This document shows positions 22,804-35,333 of a stretch of 64,000 nt of DNA, in pieces; the stretch's first letter is position 1; the number at the start of each line of letters is the position of its first letter. Source of the DNA: Craterostigma plantagineum (Eukaryota; Streptophyta; Magnoliopsida; Lamiales; Linderniaceae); NCBI GenBank assembly GCA_027422505.1, contig JAPQWV010000005.1, forward strand, positions 18,890,001-18,954,000, given 5' to 3'. Below the pieces are notes generated by a model. The model was not told where the DNA came from. It did no database searches and saw only the letters and a list, made by a program, of their open reading frames with translations. Made by a program: the position numbers and the translations under genes.

Positions 22804-25614
22804 ATGGCGAACGATTGCAAGACAACAACCATAGTGTGGTTTAGGAGAGATCTAAGGATCGAAGATAACCCAGCTTTATCCGCTGCTGCAAAAGATGGAA
22901 GCGTATTACCAATCTTCATATGGTGTCCTAACGAAGAAGGTCAGTACCATCCCGGCCGAGTTTCTCGCTGGTGGTTAAAGCAATCGCTCGTCCATTTGCA
23001 GCATTCGTTAAAGTCCCTCGGCGCAGAATTGATCTTAATCAAAGCGCAGAGCATTCTTACAGCACTCTTAGATTGCATCGCAGCAGTTAAGGCTACGAAG
23101 GTCGTCTTCAACCATCTCTACGGTATAATATACGCTTATTTATTTTCCCCTCGCTGATTAAATCTTCGATCTTTCGTAAAAAGCAAAAGCGGCTGTTTTG
23201 CCTATTCTTTGCAGATCCAATTTCGCTCGTTCGCGACCATACTATAAAGCAGAAGCTCGTTGAGCTTGGCATCGCTGTAAGGAGCTACAATGGCGATTTG
23301 TTGTACGAGCCGTGGGAGGTTTACGACGAGAAGGAACGAGCCCTTACGACCTTCGAAGCATATTGGGATAAATGTCTGAACATGCCGAACGAGCCCGTCT
23401 CACACCTTCCTCCGAGGTGTTTGGTGCAAGCGCAAGGTAACGAATAATTGTGCTTTTGGGGTGGGGCGAACGACGTTTTTACTTCCCAATGTATAGGACG
23501 TTTCTAGTTAACTATATCTCTAGATGCTACTTTCAGTCCCTCAATGTTATCAATTTTGGAGCGTTTTGATCTGCTGATTAATTTAATCGTTAGTTAAGCG
23601 GAATTTAAGATATTCTCACGTAGTTAAATTACGTCTAAATTAACGATTAAATTAAGCCGTGGACGAAAAAATGGTCGAAATTTATAAACTTTGTGGACTA
23701 AAAGTGGCATCTTGAAATATGGGGATCAGAAACGCCCATACTCCGGACATTGAGGACTAAAAATGTCGTTGTCCATTTTGTGGTGATTGCATTATTTTGT
23801 TGCACTTAGAAAGTAGCATTTTCTTTTTTTTTTTTTTTTTTGCAGGGAAGATTGAGAATAGCTCGATAGAAGCATTAGCCCTCGAAAACGAATCCGAAAA
23901 GCCCAGCAACGCCCTACTAGGACGGGGATGGTCCCCGGGATGGAGCAACGCAGACAAGGTATTCGCAGAATTCGTCGAGCGCCACCTGGCAAACTACTCG
24001 AAAGACAGGCTTCGCGTGGCGGGAAATTCGACGTCCCTCTTATCGCCCTATTTACACTTCGGTGAGATCAGCGTGAGGAAAATCTTCCAAACTGTTTGCA
24101 TGAAGCAGATAATCTACAAGAATGAAGAGAACTCTTCCGCGGACGAGAGCGCAACCCATTTCCTCAAAGCCATCGGGCTCAGAGAATACTCTCGCTACAT
24201 ATGCTTCAACTTCCCGCAATCCCACGAGAGGTCTTTGCTCGGGAATTTCAGGTACTTCCCGTGGGATGCGAACGAGGCTAATTTCAAAGCCTGGAGGCAG
24301 GGCAGGACGGGCTACCCGTTGGTCGACGCGGGCATGAGGGAGCTATGGGCCACGGGTTGGATCCATAATAGGATTCGAGTGATCGTGTCGAGTTTCTTCG
24401 TCAAGTTCTTGCTCTTACCGTGGCAATGGGGCGTGAAGTACTTCTGGGATACCCTTTTGGATGCCGACTTGGAATCCGATATACTCGGATGGCAATACAT
24501 ATCGGGCGGTTTGCCCGACGGACACGAGCTGGAGCGTGTGGATGCACCGCAGGTATGCGATACGTCTGTTCTTTCTGTTATTGCATCGTAGGATCATACA
24601 TGGTCTCGTTTCTATGGGCGTGCTTTTTATCCCCCACGTTCCGAGATGCCACTTTTAGTTCTCAATGTTATCGATTTTGTGCCGTTTGGTCCCACGATTA
24701 ACTCACCGCCGGTCTAGACGGATTTTACGCCCTGGGCCAGTCCGAATTTTTGCAGGACGAAGAATGTAAGATTGAAACGACCGGCCCGTAAATTCCGTCA
24801 AAACGAAATACAAAATCGACAACATTGGGGGACCAGAAACACGCCCGTATCACACACACATTGCGGAACAGAAAAGTGTTGTTGCGCGGGGCGTTGAGTT
24901 ATGCTAATTTTTTCTTGCTTTTCTCCTCGCAATAAGCAGATTCAAGGATTTTGGTTCGACCCGGAAGGAGAATACGTGAGGCAGTGGTTGCCCGAGCTTG
25001 CTCGAATGCCCAACGAGTGGATCCATCATCCCTACGACGCTCCGCCGACGGTGCTCAGATCGGCGGGCGTCGACTTGGGTACGAACTATCCCAAGCCAAT
25101 CGTCGACCCCGACGCCGCGAGGGATCGCCTGACGAGGGCCATCGCCGCAATGCGCGGAAGAGAAGCTTCCAACTACGGAGCGCACGAGGTCGTCTCCGTC
25201 AACGCCTTCGTAAGTGCGCGCCCCATTTTGGAGGCGACGGACGTAAGAGAAGAAACCGTTGCTTCTTCCTACGATCAGCGGGTCCCGTCTATGGGAATAT
25301 CGAAGGGAAATGAGATCCTACTGCCCGACAAGGATCGAAAAAGGACGTCGATAGCCGAGGAAGACGATTTCGACGAACAGAGGATGAGGAGATTCGACGA
25401 CGGCGATGGAGAGCGTAGCTGTAATAAAGGAATAACGGAGGTGGCGTCGAGGGGTGACGAGGAGGATTTGTGCTCGACTGCTGACTCTTCCACGAAGAAG
25501 AAGAAAAAGATGCGGACGACGTCCGACATTTCCATGCCCGAGAATTGTGTGTCCTCGTCGATGGATGAGCCGTTTCGGGCCCACGATTGCTCCACCTCGA
25601 GCAAGATCGGTTGA
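22804..25614 (+). CDS. CRY2: Cryptochrome 2 blue-light receptor
   Basis: Four exons (22804-23122, 23215-23436, 23846-24552, 24940-25614) give 641 codons, 640 residues. The photolyase-homology region begins IVWFRRDLRIEDNPALSAAA and includes FAD-pocket sequences (GNSTSLLSPYLHFGEIS, WRQGRTGYPLVDAGMRELWA, LDADLESDILGW). The three electron-transfer Trp positions are present (FKAWRQG, LLPWQWG, ILGWQYISG). The C-terminal tail carries the DAS elements: DQRVP at about residue 528, an acidic EEDDFDE near 541 and STADSS at about 595-600, then a Lys-rich nuclear signal. ENESEKPSNALL and the short tail favour CRY2 over CRY1. It mediates blue-light control of growth and flowering in the nucleus. Introns 2 and 3 contain related transposon sequences. 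Confidence 0.96.
23463..23775. mobile_element. Mutator-like MITE in cryptochrome intron 2
   Basis: Ends resemble each other as inverted repeats: left AACGACGTTTTTACTTCCCA, right on the minus strand ACAACGACATTTTTAGTCC. Both continue with ATGCYACTTT(C/T)AGTCC-like sequence. TTTTGGGGT (23454-23462) and TTTTGTGGT (23776-23784) form a possible 9-bp duplication with one mismatch. Confidence 0.55.
24620..24895. mobile_element. Remnant of the same MITE family in cryptochrome intron 3
   Basis: GAGATGCCACTTTTAGTTCT and TCAATGTTATCGATTTTG closely match words in the intron 2 element, with inverted counterparts near 24800-24890 (minus strand AATGTTGTCGATTTTG). The outer terminus on the left is not recognisable. 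Confidence 0.5.
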
Positions 25615-26062
25615 TTACGTAAGATGATGTAGCACACCTATGTTTCTTGTATGCAGAGTTTTTTTTTTTTTCCTTTCTCTAGTCATTTGTTTGCCTTTTA
25701 TGTTTAGATGGATGTTTTATTACTAATAATCCAAAAATAACAAAAGGAAAAGCCATTTTGGGGCTAGTTCTTCCCCCACCAGATGCAGATTTGGCTAACA
25801 GCTACACATAATTAGGATTTACCTGAACGTTTAACAAAACCAAGGAAACACAATAAAAACTTCAATTAAGGTGATCGAATTGATGAAAACTCCACGCTTA
25901 AAAGCAACAAAACACTAAATACAAGTATACACACACATGGAAATAAGATCAAAAGTCAACGACACAAAAGTCAACCAAATCCACAAATTTTTAAAAAGCA
26001 ATAATTATACATAGTGAAACCCAAAGCACAATTTTGAATAATATGCATAGTAAAAGGAATAC
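25615..26062. other. Convergent intergenic spacer
   Basis: The 448 bp between the cryptochrome stop and the phosphate-transporter stop hold both 3' UTRs. No further feature was seen. Confidence 0.5.
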
Positions 26063-28149
26063 TCAAGCCCCCACAAATTCATCACCATCATCTACGACTT
26101 CTTGAGAAGCCTCCTCAAGGGACTTCCCCTTAGCCTCGGGGACGGCGAAGGTGCAAAGTATTCCGAGGGCGTTGATTCCGCCCAATATGATGAGGGAATT
26201 CTTAACGCCGATGCCAGTGGGGTAGCCGGCGTCGACCTTGTCCTTGTGAGTGCTCTGAGCGGCGTAAAGGAAACCGTAGGCTCCGACGATGGCTCCGGCT
26301 TTTCCGGCGGCGGCGGAGATGCCGTGGCAGGTTGACCTCAGCCTCGCCGGAAAGATCTCCGCCGGGATGACGAAGGTGGTGGCGTTGGGGCCGAAGTTGG
26401 CGAAGAAGAATGTGAGTGCGTACATTATCACGAAGCCTATGCGGTTGGACTTTTGGAGCCAGTGGTCGTGCGGTATGGCTATCGCGAACATGAACACCGT
26501 CATGAAGAAGAATCCCATCAGCTGTATGATGAACCTGTCGTTGCAAAAAAGAAGACAAGACGTACACATTGTTATAGACGAATTTTGTTGTCCTGCATAT
26601 TGGAAAAGCGTCGTTCTGAGGACACGTAAAACTGCGGTAACAATTTTAAGAATGTAAGTTTCAAAATTGTAGCCATTTGAGGACAGTGCAATATTTCGAT
26701 TTTAGGACAACAGGTTTCGAAAAAGCGTACAAGTTATGACACTTCTAAATCAAATGGTGCAATTTTAGGATGTTTCTAAATTGTAAGGGACAATAAACTG
26801 TAGTTCAAAGTGCTTCGATTTTGAAACTTGCAGTTTTCAAATTGCTTCGAATCCCGAAGATGCAACATTTACGTTCAGTGTTTTCAAAACTGCATGAATT
26901 TCGAAACTTATCGTGCTAAAATTGTCTATGCATCCTTAAAATGTCACCCCCTAATATATTGGCCTAAACGAAATAATCAAGCCGAGACGAAAGAATAGTG
27001 AGCGAAAAAGAGCACTGATTTATGCGCAACATACCTTCCCATAATATCGATGAAGGCGACGGTGAACCAATACCCCGGGACGGTACTGCACAGCGCGATC
27101 AGAGACTGAGCCTTAGCAATCGTGTAAACCTCCTCAATGGCGCTCATCGTCTTGGCGGGAGGGATCCACCCGATGTTAGAAAGCACGTCCTTCTGGAACA
27201 GGTTCTGACTGTAGAACGCAATGTCCAAGAGGAACCAAGTCGACATGGTACCGAACAAGTGAAGCCCGTGCCTCCTAACAAACTCCCTCGAGAAGAGCCC
27301 GAAGCTATTCGCGTTCTTCCTCGCGAGCCTCTCGATCTTCTCCCCCTCGTCCTCGAACTCCATGTTGAGCACCTTTCCCACGTCCTGAGCCGCCTGCTTG
27401 GCGTTCTTCGCCACCAGCGCCGTGTACCGAGCCGTCTCGGGCATCTTCATCCGCCAGTAGTACGTCAACGCCGCGGGAAACGCGCCGAACATCAAAATAA
27501 TCCTCCAGACGTAGTCCGCCTGAGGAACCAAAGACAACGCCGCGTTCACTTCGTACGAAGGCGCCTTGTACTTGTTCTTGAACGCCGTCGAGACGACCAA
27601 GGAAATAATCCCGCTAAACAAAATCCCGAAGCCCTGCATGGCGAAGACCGCAGCTATGAAGGAGCCTCGGGTTTTCTTATTCGCGTATTCGGACATGATC
27701 GTGGCCGACAAGGGATAGTCTCCTCCTATCCCGAACCCCAGCCAGAACCTGAAGAAGCACAGGGTTGCCAAAACGCCCTTGGGTGAGCTTCCGAAGGAGA
27801 GGCCCGAGGCTACGGAGCACACGATCATTATGAGTAGGGTTGCTCCGTAGACCTTTTTTCGGCCCATTTTGTCCCCGAGCCAACCGAAGAAGAGTTGGCC
27901 CGCTAGGGTTCCGACGAGGGCGACGCCCGTGACCGAGGAGGAGATGCTCGGGGGGAGAGTACCGGGCTTTGGGGCGCCAGGCTTTGTGTAGTAAATGCGG
28001 CCCAATAGCTTCGAGACGATGGAGATCGCGAAGAGATCGTAGGCGTCGGTGAAGAAGCCCATGCCTGCGATGATTATGGCTGTGAAGTGGTAGAGTTGGG
28101 TTTTTGCGACGTCGAGGGCGTTGAGCACTTGGAGCTGCTCGCGGGCCAT
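26063..28149 (-). CDS. PHT1: PHT1-family high-affinity phosphate/H+ symporter
   Basis: Two exons (28149-27035 and 26534-26063) give 529 codons, 528 residues, with the codon for Arg split at the junction. The protein is a major-facilitator carrier with about 12 membrane segments. [13 protein letters not shown] at residues 142-154 is the PHT1 signature. GDKMGRKK after segment 2 is the MFS loop motif, and a long charged central loop ([19 protein letters not shown]) separates the halves. It imports phosphate with protons at the plasma membrane, mostly in roots. The acidic C-terminal tail is typical of the family. The single 500-bp intron in the second half is AT-rich with no identified insertion. 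The member within PHT1 cannot be decided by eye. Confidence 0.96.
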
Positions 28150-29150
28150 CTTCTTTCTTTTTTTTTTTTGGAATTTCTGTTGAAAAAAATGGATGATGAT
28201 TGTGATGATGATTATGATGATGGTGTTTGAGTCAAGGGTTTTTTTTCTGTAGTAGATCGCATCTGCTTGAGATTAGTTTAGTGAAATTGGTCAACTAGGG
28301 CTAGTGATTATTGGACATGACATTATTTTTTAAGATGGCAATGAAAGAAAAACCCAAGTGCAAAAGTCATGAGTTTTTTTTTTTTTATTATCTATTTCTA
28401 CGTATGTAGGCACGAACTTAAGTTGACATGTATGTATAGATATCGACTTAGGTCAAAAATAGGTAGCTTATATAGCAGTCAAATGGGTAATCCCAAGAAA
28501 ATTGAAACATGAAAGCTTCAAAGTTTTCTTTAAAGATATGAAACACACACATGAGAGAAATTCGAGAAATTGCCTTAATAAATGGAGCTATAGAGCTTCG
28601 TCTTCGTACCTTTTGATGGCCCGAGAAAGATTTGTGCTACCTTTGATAATAAGATGGGCTAATTGCACATTGACGGTGTAATGCTAACAATGGATGATGG
28701 TGATTATATATATGAGAGTGAGTTGACTAGAAATATATCTGCAGTGGAATCTAAGGAGCATATACCTTGGAATGTCAACTCTTTCAGAAGATTTAATATA
28801 TTCAAGTTGCTTCGCTTCTGTAATTTGAGTAAGTTTGACAATTATTTGAGTTAATTAGATATAAAATATGTCTGCAGTTGGATTATTATTACAAATTCAG
28901 TGTGTCTGCTGGCAGCCTTGTGTAGTGGTAAACATGTATTATCTGTATGCATCCCTTCTATTTTATTCTTTGTTTAAACTGCCTAAAATTGGTCTGTCTA
29001 AACACGTAAGGAATTACTAAATCAAACATAACCACACACTAACTTTTATCGTAACTTACGTTAATTATCCTATCTGTTGACCTTTTTGGTCCATAAGCAT
29101 TAGAGTGTTTTGATGATCTATGTAATTGTAATGATATTAGAGCTATAAAT
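28150..29150. other. Upstream region of the phosphate transporter; otherwise empty
   Basis: The first few hundred bases are the leader and promoter of the minus-strand PHT1 gene, with an oligo-A/CAT-rich leader. I saw no convincing P1BS (GNATATNC) motif close to the start. The 63-codon ORF at 28663-28854 has no recognisable features. Confidence 0.35.
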
Positions 29151-29153
29151 TAA

Positions 29154-29540
29154 GCAATTCGATTTGCATTAGTAAAATGTCTAAGTATATGATAATATTC
29201 GACTATGCATTAATTATGAGCTATGAAATGGTTAATTGTCGAATATGTGTCTCACATGTGATTCTGTGATTATTGGGTGAAACTATGTGATCGCATGTTA
29301 TAGATGTCTCACATGATATATCGGATTATGGATAATTAAGCAATTCGATTTGCATTAGTAAAATGTCTAAGTATATGATAATATTCGACTATGCATTAAT
29401 TATGAGTTATGAAATGGTTAATTGTCGAATATGTGTCTCACATGTGATTCTGTGATTATTGGGTGAAACTATGTGATCGCATGTTATAGATGTCTCACAT
29501 GCTAGGATATATCGGATTATGGATATATTGTGCTAATTAT
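29154..29540 (+). repeat. 186-bp tandem duplication
   Basis: GCAATTCGATTTGCATTAGT begins nearly identical copies at 29154 and 29340. They differ by a very small number of bases and a short insertion (GCTAGG) near the end of the second. The hAT MITE that follows inserted just beyond the second copy. Confidence 0.9.
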
Positions 29541-29550
29541 GGTAGTAAAG

Positions 29551-30270
29551 TAGGGGTGAGCAAAAATATCCGAAAACCGGATTCCGATCCGGTATCCGGT
29601 TTTCAAAACCCGAAAAAACGGATATCCGGTTTTAAAAACCGGATCGGATATCCGATCCGATTTATTTTAAACTAAACCGGATCGGATACGGATAGTGGTT
29701 TGTCTAAAATCCGGATATCCGGTATCCGGTTTTATATTTAAAAAAAATAAAAAAATAAAAAATAGTCCAAAAAGAAAAATGAAGGTCCAAAAAGGAAAAA
29801 AATCATCAAGTAGAATATTTAAATTTATATTATTTTTATTATTGCAAAAAACTTTGTTAGAGAATTGAAATAAAAAAAAACATAAAAACATTGAGACGCG
29901 GGTTAAAAAATTAATGTGAATTTGTGGTATTGTGTTTATTATTTATTATGTAATTTTGAATCATAAAATTCACATATTGTCTCAATTAATATGTCTAGAA
30001 ATTCTTATATTAAAAAATATATTTTTTTTTATTGTGATAAGAAATAAAAAATATGATTTTCAAAAGAAAATAATAAAAAATATAAGAAAAATAAATTTAA
30101 AAACCGGATGCGGATATCCGGTGTAAATATCCGAATAAACCGGATATCCGATTTCCGAATATCCGATTAAAACCGGAGCGGATACGGATACCATTTTTCG
30201 ATATCCGAAAATCCGGATATCCGAATTTCGGATATCCGAAAAACCGGATATCCGGTTATGCTCACCCCTA
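29551..30270. mobile_element. hAT-type MITE with GGATATCCG repeats
   Basis: 720 bp, starts TAGGGGTGAGCA, ends TGCTCACCCCTA (perfect inverted termini), flanked by 8-bp TAGTAAAG (29543-29550, 30271-30278). Each end holds a dense array of GGATATCCG/ACCGGATA words; the core is AT-rich. No transposase. ORFs within and across it are spurious. Confidence 0.93.
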
Positions 30271-30278
30271 TAGTAAAG

Positions 30279-31560
30279 TGTGAGATAACGTACTCGCCTA
30301 TATATGGAAAATATGATGTCTAAATATGGAATATGTTATATCCGTTGAAAGCTGTCTGTTTTGAGACGAAAATCATATTGATGATCTTTAATGTGCATCT
30401 TGCTTATATTACATTGATATATTGATTGATATCTTTCCTTATCTAATTAGGATATTATTAATTGGAAAGATTTGATTGATTGACTTTATGTGGATAAGAT
30501 GCTGATAAAATATGGTATGTGCTAAAACGGATGAGATCTCGATATATGGAAAGATATGCCAAAATCTAAGAATTCGTGAAATATGTGATTTGATCTTATC
30601 TCTGTGCTGAATATTGAAAATACTGATCTGCCTCTATCTCATATGCTGAATATGGAAAATAAATTCGGATTGACTTATTCTATGAGATGATAGCTGGATA
30701 TCACATATGGAAAGTGCTGTTATGGAAAATATCATTCGAAATATATGAACATGCCTTGAATACGAATATGAGCTTTTATGTGGATTATAATCATGCTTTA
30801 ATGAACTTATGACCGTTGTGAAGATTTATGATTGGCATGATTTACATGGCACATTAATTTACTCGATAATTACATGGATTATGTACTTGATTTGGTTAAT
30901 GATTTTATGATTGAGTTTCCATGTAAGTATTAGTCGAAAAGGTCTATATGTTTGAGAAACACTCAGATTATCGAGTACCTACAATTTGCGAATAATCATA
31001 CACGAGAGTTTCTGAGCAGAAGAATACAATTTAGAGCCATCTCACACTTGCGATATATCTTTGACTGTTTGAGCGTACACCTGTGATCACCTTCTGCTGA
31101 CCTGAGCTTTAACTTGCGATTCCATCACTGCACGAGTGATTCATCCTCATTATCACCAACCTCCATCCATATATTCTGTCTTCGGACATGAGCAATACGC
31201 AAGGAGGCAAGGTCGACGTTTACGCGCACGTGAAGGGAAGGACGAGTTCGGGGGGCCCTTCGGTAGCGAGCTGTTTCCTGTCAGGAATTGGAGATTCCCA
31301 GGAGCTAGTGCGGTAACCTAATAGTGTCTAGTGTTCAACTTGTTTCGGTTGTGTATGAGGCCAATCTATCAGTTTTGTAACCAGATACGGTGCATTATAG
31401 TGATTGATTAAATTGAGGAGCAAACGTCAAGAAGAGGAGTAAACCCCAGTTGGGGATATAACCTCTATAAAAATCCTGTCAGTTTACTTTTCAGTTATTA
31501 CATTTTTCCTGTGAGACAGAGTCAATACACATCTGACGTAACTAGGATATATCAGACATA
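30279..31560. other. Gene-free region with degenerate ATATGGAAA words
   Basis: Between 30300 and 30740 the word ATATGGAAA and relatives (TATGGAAAATAT, GAATATGGAA) recur at irregular spacing. A more GC-rich part at 31130-31320 holds a 61-codon ORF without features. The overall look is of decayed retrotransposon sequence, but no LTR, PBS or protein domain was found. Confidence 0.3.
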
Positions 31561-33375
31561 TCAATCATTTGCATAAGCAGACATCTCTAGGTCACTACAT
31601 CTTAGGATTCCTGAAAATAAGAAGCATACTTTTTATAAGCCTAATTCAGCCCCTTCCTAGGCATATCTTTATCTTCACTGTCAAATAAATTAGTATGTCA
31701 TTGCTTTTAAAATATTAATTAAATCGATTTAAGATAACTACCCACTACTCATTAGACTTTGTTATTCTAGGTTTGTTTCTTATGCTCTTTATAACATTAA
31801 CATGGAAGAAATATTACTGTGATGAGTGATTTTATTTCTTAGATATAATATAACATGACAAAAGAATTTCTTTTTACTTTCGCGTATAAATTTAAATTCA
31901 TATTACTGATATTTTGTTTATTTGTAATTGTAATCAAATTTCATTGTGCCCCAATTACCAGTATGCATATTATACTTTGATTAATCATTTTCTCCTTTTA
32001 TAATATAGATATAGATATGTTTTGTATTACCTTTCGAATTAAATAATTTAAAATGAAAGTCAGCGTTTAGCCGCATATACTTCACATTCGCATCCCTTGG
32101 TTAACTTCAAACGTTTTCATAGTAAAAAAAATTAAGTTTTCCGTTTCGGCGAAACATCTATCGAAAATATCTTCGAATCCCAATATGTGAAAGATGTCAG
32201 ATTATCGAACAAAATGATGATATTTGGACATTATAAGTTAATCGTAATAAGCTAATTTTACTACATCGATACGTGGCCATAAAATTATACTCCGATACCT
32301 CTTGATTGAAAATTAGGTTTAATAGTGTTAGGGTCTAGAGAAAGGGACCATTGAAATCTTAGTATATGATTTATTAGCTGATGCAGTGATCATTGGACAT
32401 GCATGATTTGCCAAATTCGTTCGTTAATACTAAGATACAATTTACGATTTATACGTTGTCTGCATTTCTAGAATTTACTCTTGTTGCGAAAACATAAATA
32501 TGCTCAAGAGAGCTGAGAAACATTAAGCCTAGTGTTGGCTACTATTCAGAATAGAATCCCTTTTCAGACAAACCTTTTATTTTGTTCCTTCCTTCTTCAA
32601 AAAATTAAATTACTACCATACGAAAATTTTCACCTCAGCAAACAGATAGAAAACATCAAGTATGTATATATAATACTTATATATGATAAGCGAGTTCTTG
32701 ACACCGGCGAGTAGCCAGCCTCAATTTGGTGATTATATTAATACAGAAGAAAGCAAAAAAGTCAGATGAATCATATCGACTTTTAACAATTTCATTAAAT
32801 AACAAGAAGTCAATTATTATTCATCCATTCATGGCATTAGGTTACATACATCACTCGCATTAAAATAATAAAATGGAAGTCCAAAAATTATCAAGGGGAA
32901 ATAAAAAATAATAATTACGTAATGATTCCAAATTTATTACGTAGCCAAATCCAAATCTAAAAAAAATAAGTAAATGTAATATAATTCTTAAAGTATGCAT
33001 GTCTATATTATCCCCATGGGATAATCAATAAACATCAGTAATTCATCTCATTTTCAAGTTGAGAACTTCTATGATTAGGGAAATAATTCAAATATGGAAT
33101 AAATGCCAGAGAAACTCATCCCAAGATATGGTCTTAGGGTCATATACACCGTAGTACATGTATATATCGACATTATACTGATCTATTATTAGCTTTAATT
33201 TCTACTCGATGCTAAAAAGGTACTATTTGATAACTAAACTGAGCTTTGTTAAACAATTATGATATTGATAAGCGGCTTATAGATAGTTGCACTTAATTTT
33301 ATTTAAGAGAAACTGAAAGTCAAATTCGCTGTTTCATAAATTACACTCAAATAAAGAGATCTCGCAAGTGGTCAT
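31561..33375. other. AT-rich intergenic DNA, nothing recognised
   Basis: No credible ORF, RNA gene or bounded repeat was seen in about 1.8 kb. Confidence 0.4.
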
Positions 33376-34985
33376 TGTTGGGAAGAGCGATCCTAAACCT
33401 CGCCGGAAGTCTCCGGAATCGATTGGAGAAGATGGTAGGATGAACTTGAGCTGGAAAAATGATTTTGAGCTGAAGAGGTGCCGAGCGTTCAGGAGCCGTT
33501 GGATCCAGGTGCGCGCTAGATCTGAGGGACGAGATTTAGAGCTGAAGTTTAAATAAGGAACGTCGGATATCGCGCGAACGTGATGAATGTCTGAGATGCG
33601 ATATCATTTGATCATATGGATGGATGATATAAACCGTTCAAGATCGGACGACTATCGTTGAAGGCGGGAAATCACTTAATAAATCGTCACACGCTTCTTG
33701 CTTAAGTCACGCACAAAGCATGGGCTACGTGGACCGATCTGGAGCGTCGGATTTGATAAAACGAGCGGCTGAGAACTATCACGAGTCACACCTGAAGTGT
33801 GACTTCAGCTTATATGTTTCCGAGTTTCTGGTTTGATCATCTACCTTTGCGGGCTCATCTTTTTGTGTAGAGTGAAAATCACAGTGGGGTGTAAACACGA
33901 AATCTGTAGAGGGCTGTGAGAGCTGTAAACTTCATGTTGGTGATTAATATAAAGGAGGCTCGGTTGATCCGTGGACGTAGGCTGAAAACAGTAGAACCAC
34001 GTAACTCTATTTTTCGGTGTGTGAAGTTTTTCATTGTTTCTTTGTGTTTGGTTGAGCTTCCGATAACTCGAATCATCACGAACGATTAGCATACACAAAA
34101 AATACATTGAATCACGAATCCAACGGTACCCATTTATCAACAATTGGTGCGGTGAGCGTGGACGAGAGCTCGAATCTCCAATCAATGGGTACCATGATGA
34201 AGTTGGAAATGGAGGTATTCAATGGTTCGAACGATTTTGGGCTGTGGAAGCTCAAAATGATGGCTCTGCTTGTCTGACAGTGTGCTTCGTCGGGTGGCAA
34301 TGGAGACTTCAGCGGAGGAATTATGGAAGAAGCTTGATGCATTGTACATGACCAAATCACTGGCTAGACGTTTGTACCTCAAGCAAGCTCTATACAAGTT
34401 TCGAATGGTGGATGGCAGCCCGTTAGATCCACAGGTTGGGCAATTTCTAAAGCTCGTTCTCTATTTGCAGAATATCGGGAGGAAATGAAGGATGAAGATC
34501 AAGCTCTTCTTATGCTTTGTGCGCTGCCATCAAGTCACGACCACTTCAAGGAGGCTCTCTTGTATGGGAGGGAGAAGTTAATGATGGAGGATGTGCTCTC
34601 TGCACTCAGCTCTAAGCAATTGAACAGTCTAAGTTCAGCAAAAATTGTTGAAAATTCTGCTACTGGTGAAATCTTAATGTGCAGCGGAAAGCTAATTCGT
34701 GGAAGAAGGAGGGCAAGGAGAAGGACAAGAGCCTAGGAAGTGTTTCTACTGTGATGAAGTGGGACACATCAAGAGGTTCTGCCCAAAGAGATCAAAGGAA
34801 AACTCAAGACAGGCTAATATGAGTTCGGCTGCAATTGATGGTGATGAGTTCGAATATTGAGCTTGAGAAAAGTGAAGAATGGATCTTAGACTTTGGCTCT
34901 AGCTTTCACATAACCTGCAAGAGAGATTGGTTGCATGGCAAATATGGACCCTATGTGGTTCGAATAGTGTTAGCTAGTTCTTTGT
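33376..34985 (+). mobile_element. Truncated Ty1/copia-type retrotransposon
   Basis: A 5' LTR at about 33376-34142 starts TGTTGGGAAG and ends ATCAACA. It is followed directly by ATTGGTGCGGTGAGCGTGG, the same post-LTR sequence seen in the copia-type array at the right end of the window. Gag sequence starts near 34194 (KLEMEVFNGSNDFGLWKLKM) and is broken by frameshifts. A CCHC zinc knuckle (CFYCDEVGHIKRFC) lies at about 34744-34785. The protease start reads WILDFGSSFH at about 34880, where an active element would have Asp-Ser/Thr-Gly. Reverse transcriptase, integrase and the 3' LTR are missing. It is dead. Confidence 0.8.
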
Positions 34986-35333
34986 TTTTATTTTTTGCCG
35001 CGAAAACTTTTAATTTGTTGGATCTTCGTGGGGAGAATCTTCCACTGGATCTCCCTGTACAATGATTCTTTATAAGCGGTGTTACACTCGGATTTTCCGG
35101 GTCAAAGGCAAAATACTCAAGGTTAGTTATAAGTTATAACGAACCAAACCAGCGAATTTAGTCAGCTTGAGGGACGTCGCCGCGAAGGGAACGACATGGA
35201 GCTAGAATCGGGCCGGGCTGATTCGTGGAGAGGGCTGAAGATGAGAATTATTTGGGCCGAACACTACTGTTTTATCTTAAATTTGGGACAATAAATGAGC
35301 CCATCTAAGTACTTAGATATTATACTATATAAC

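Noticed and set aside
28150..28660. Possible P1BS phosphate-starvation site in the PHT1 promoter
   Set aside because: I looked for GNATATNC near the start and saw none I would trust by eye in this stretch.
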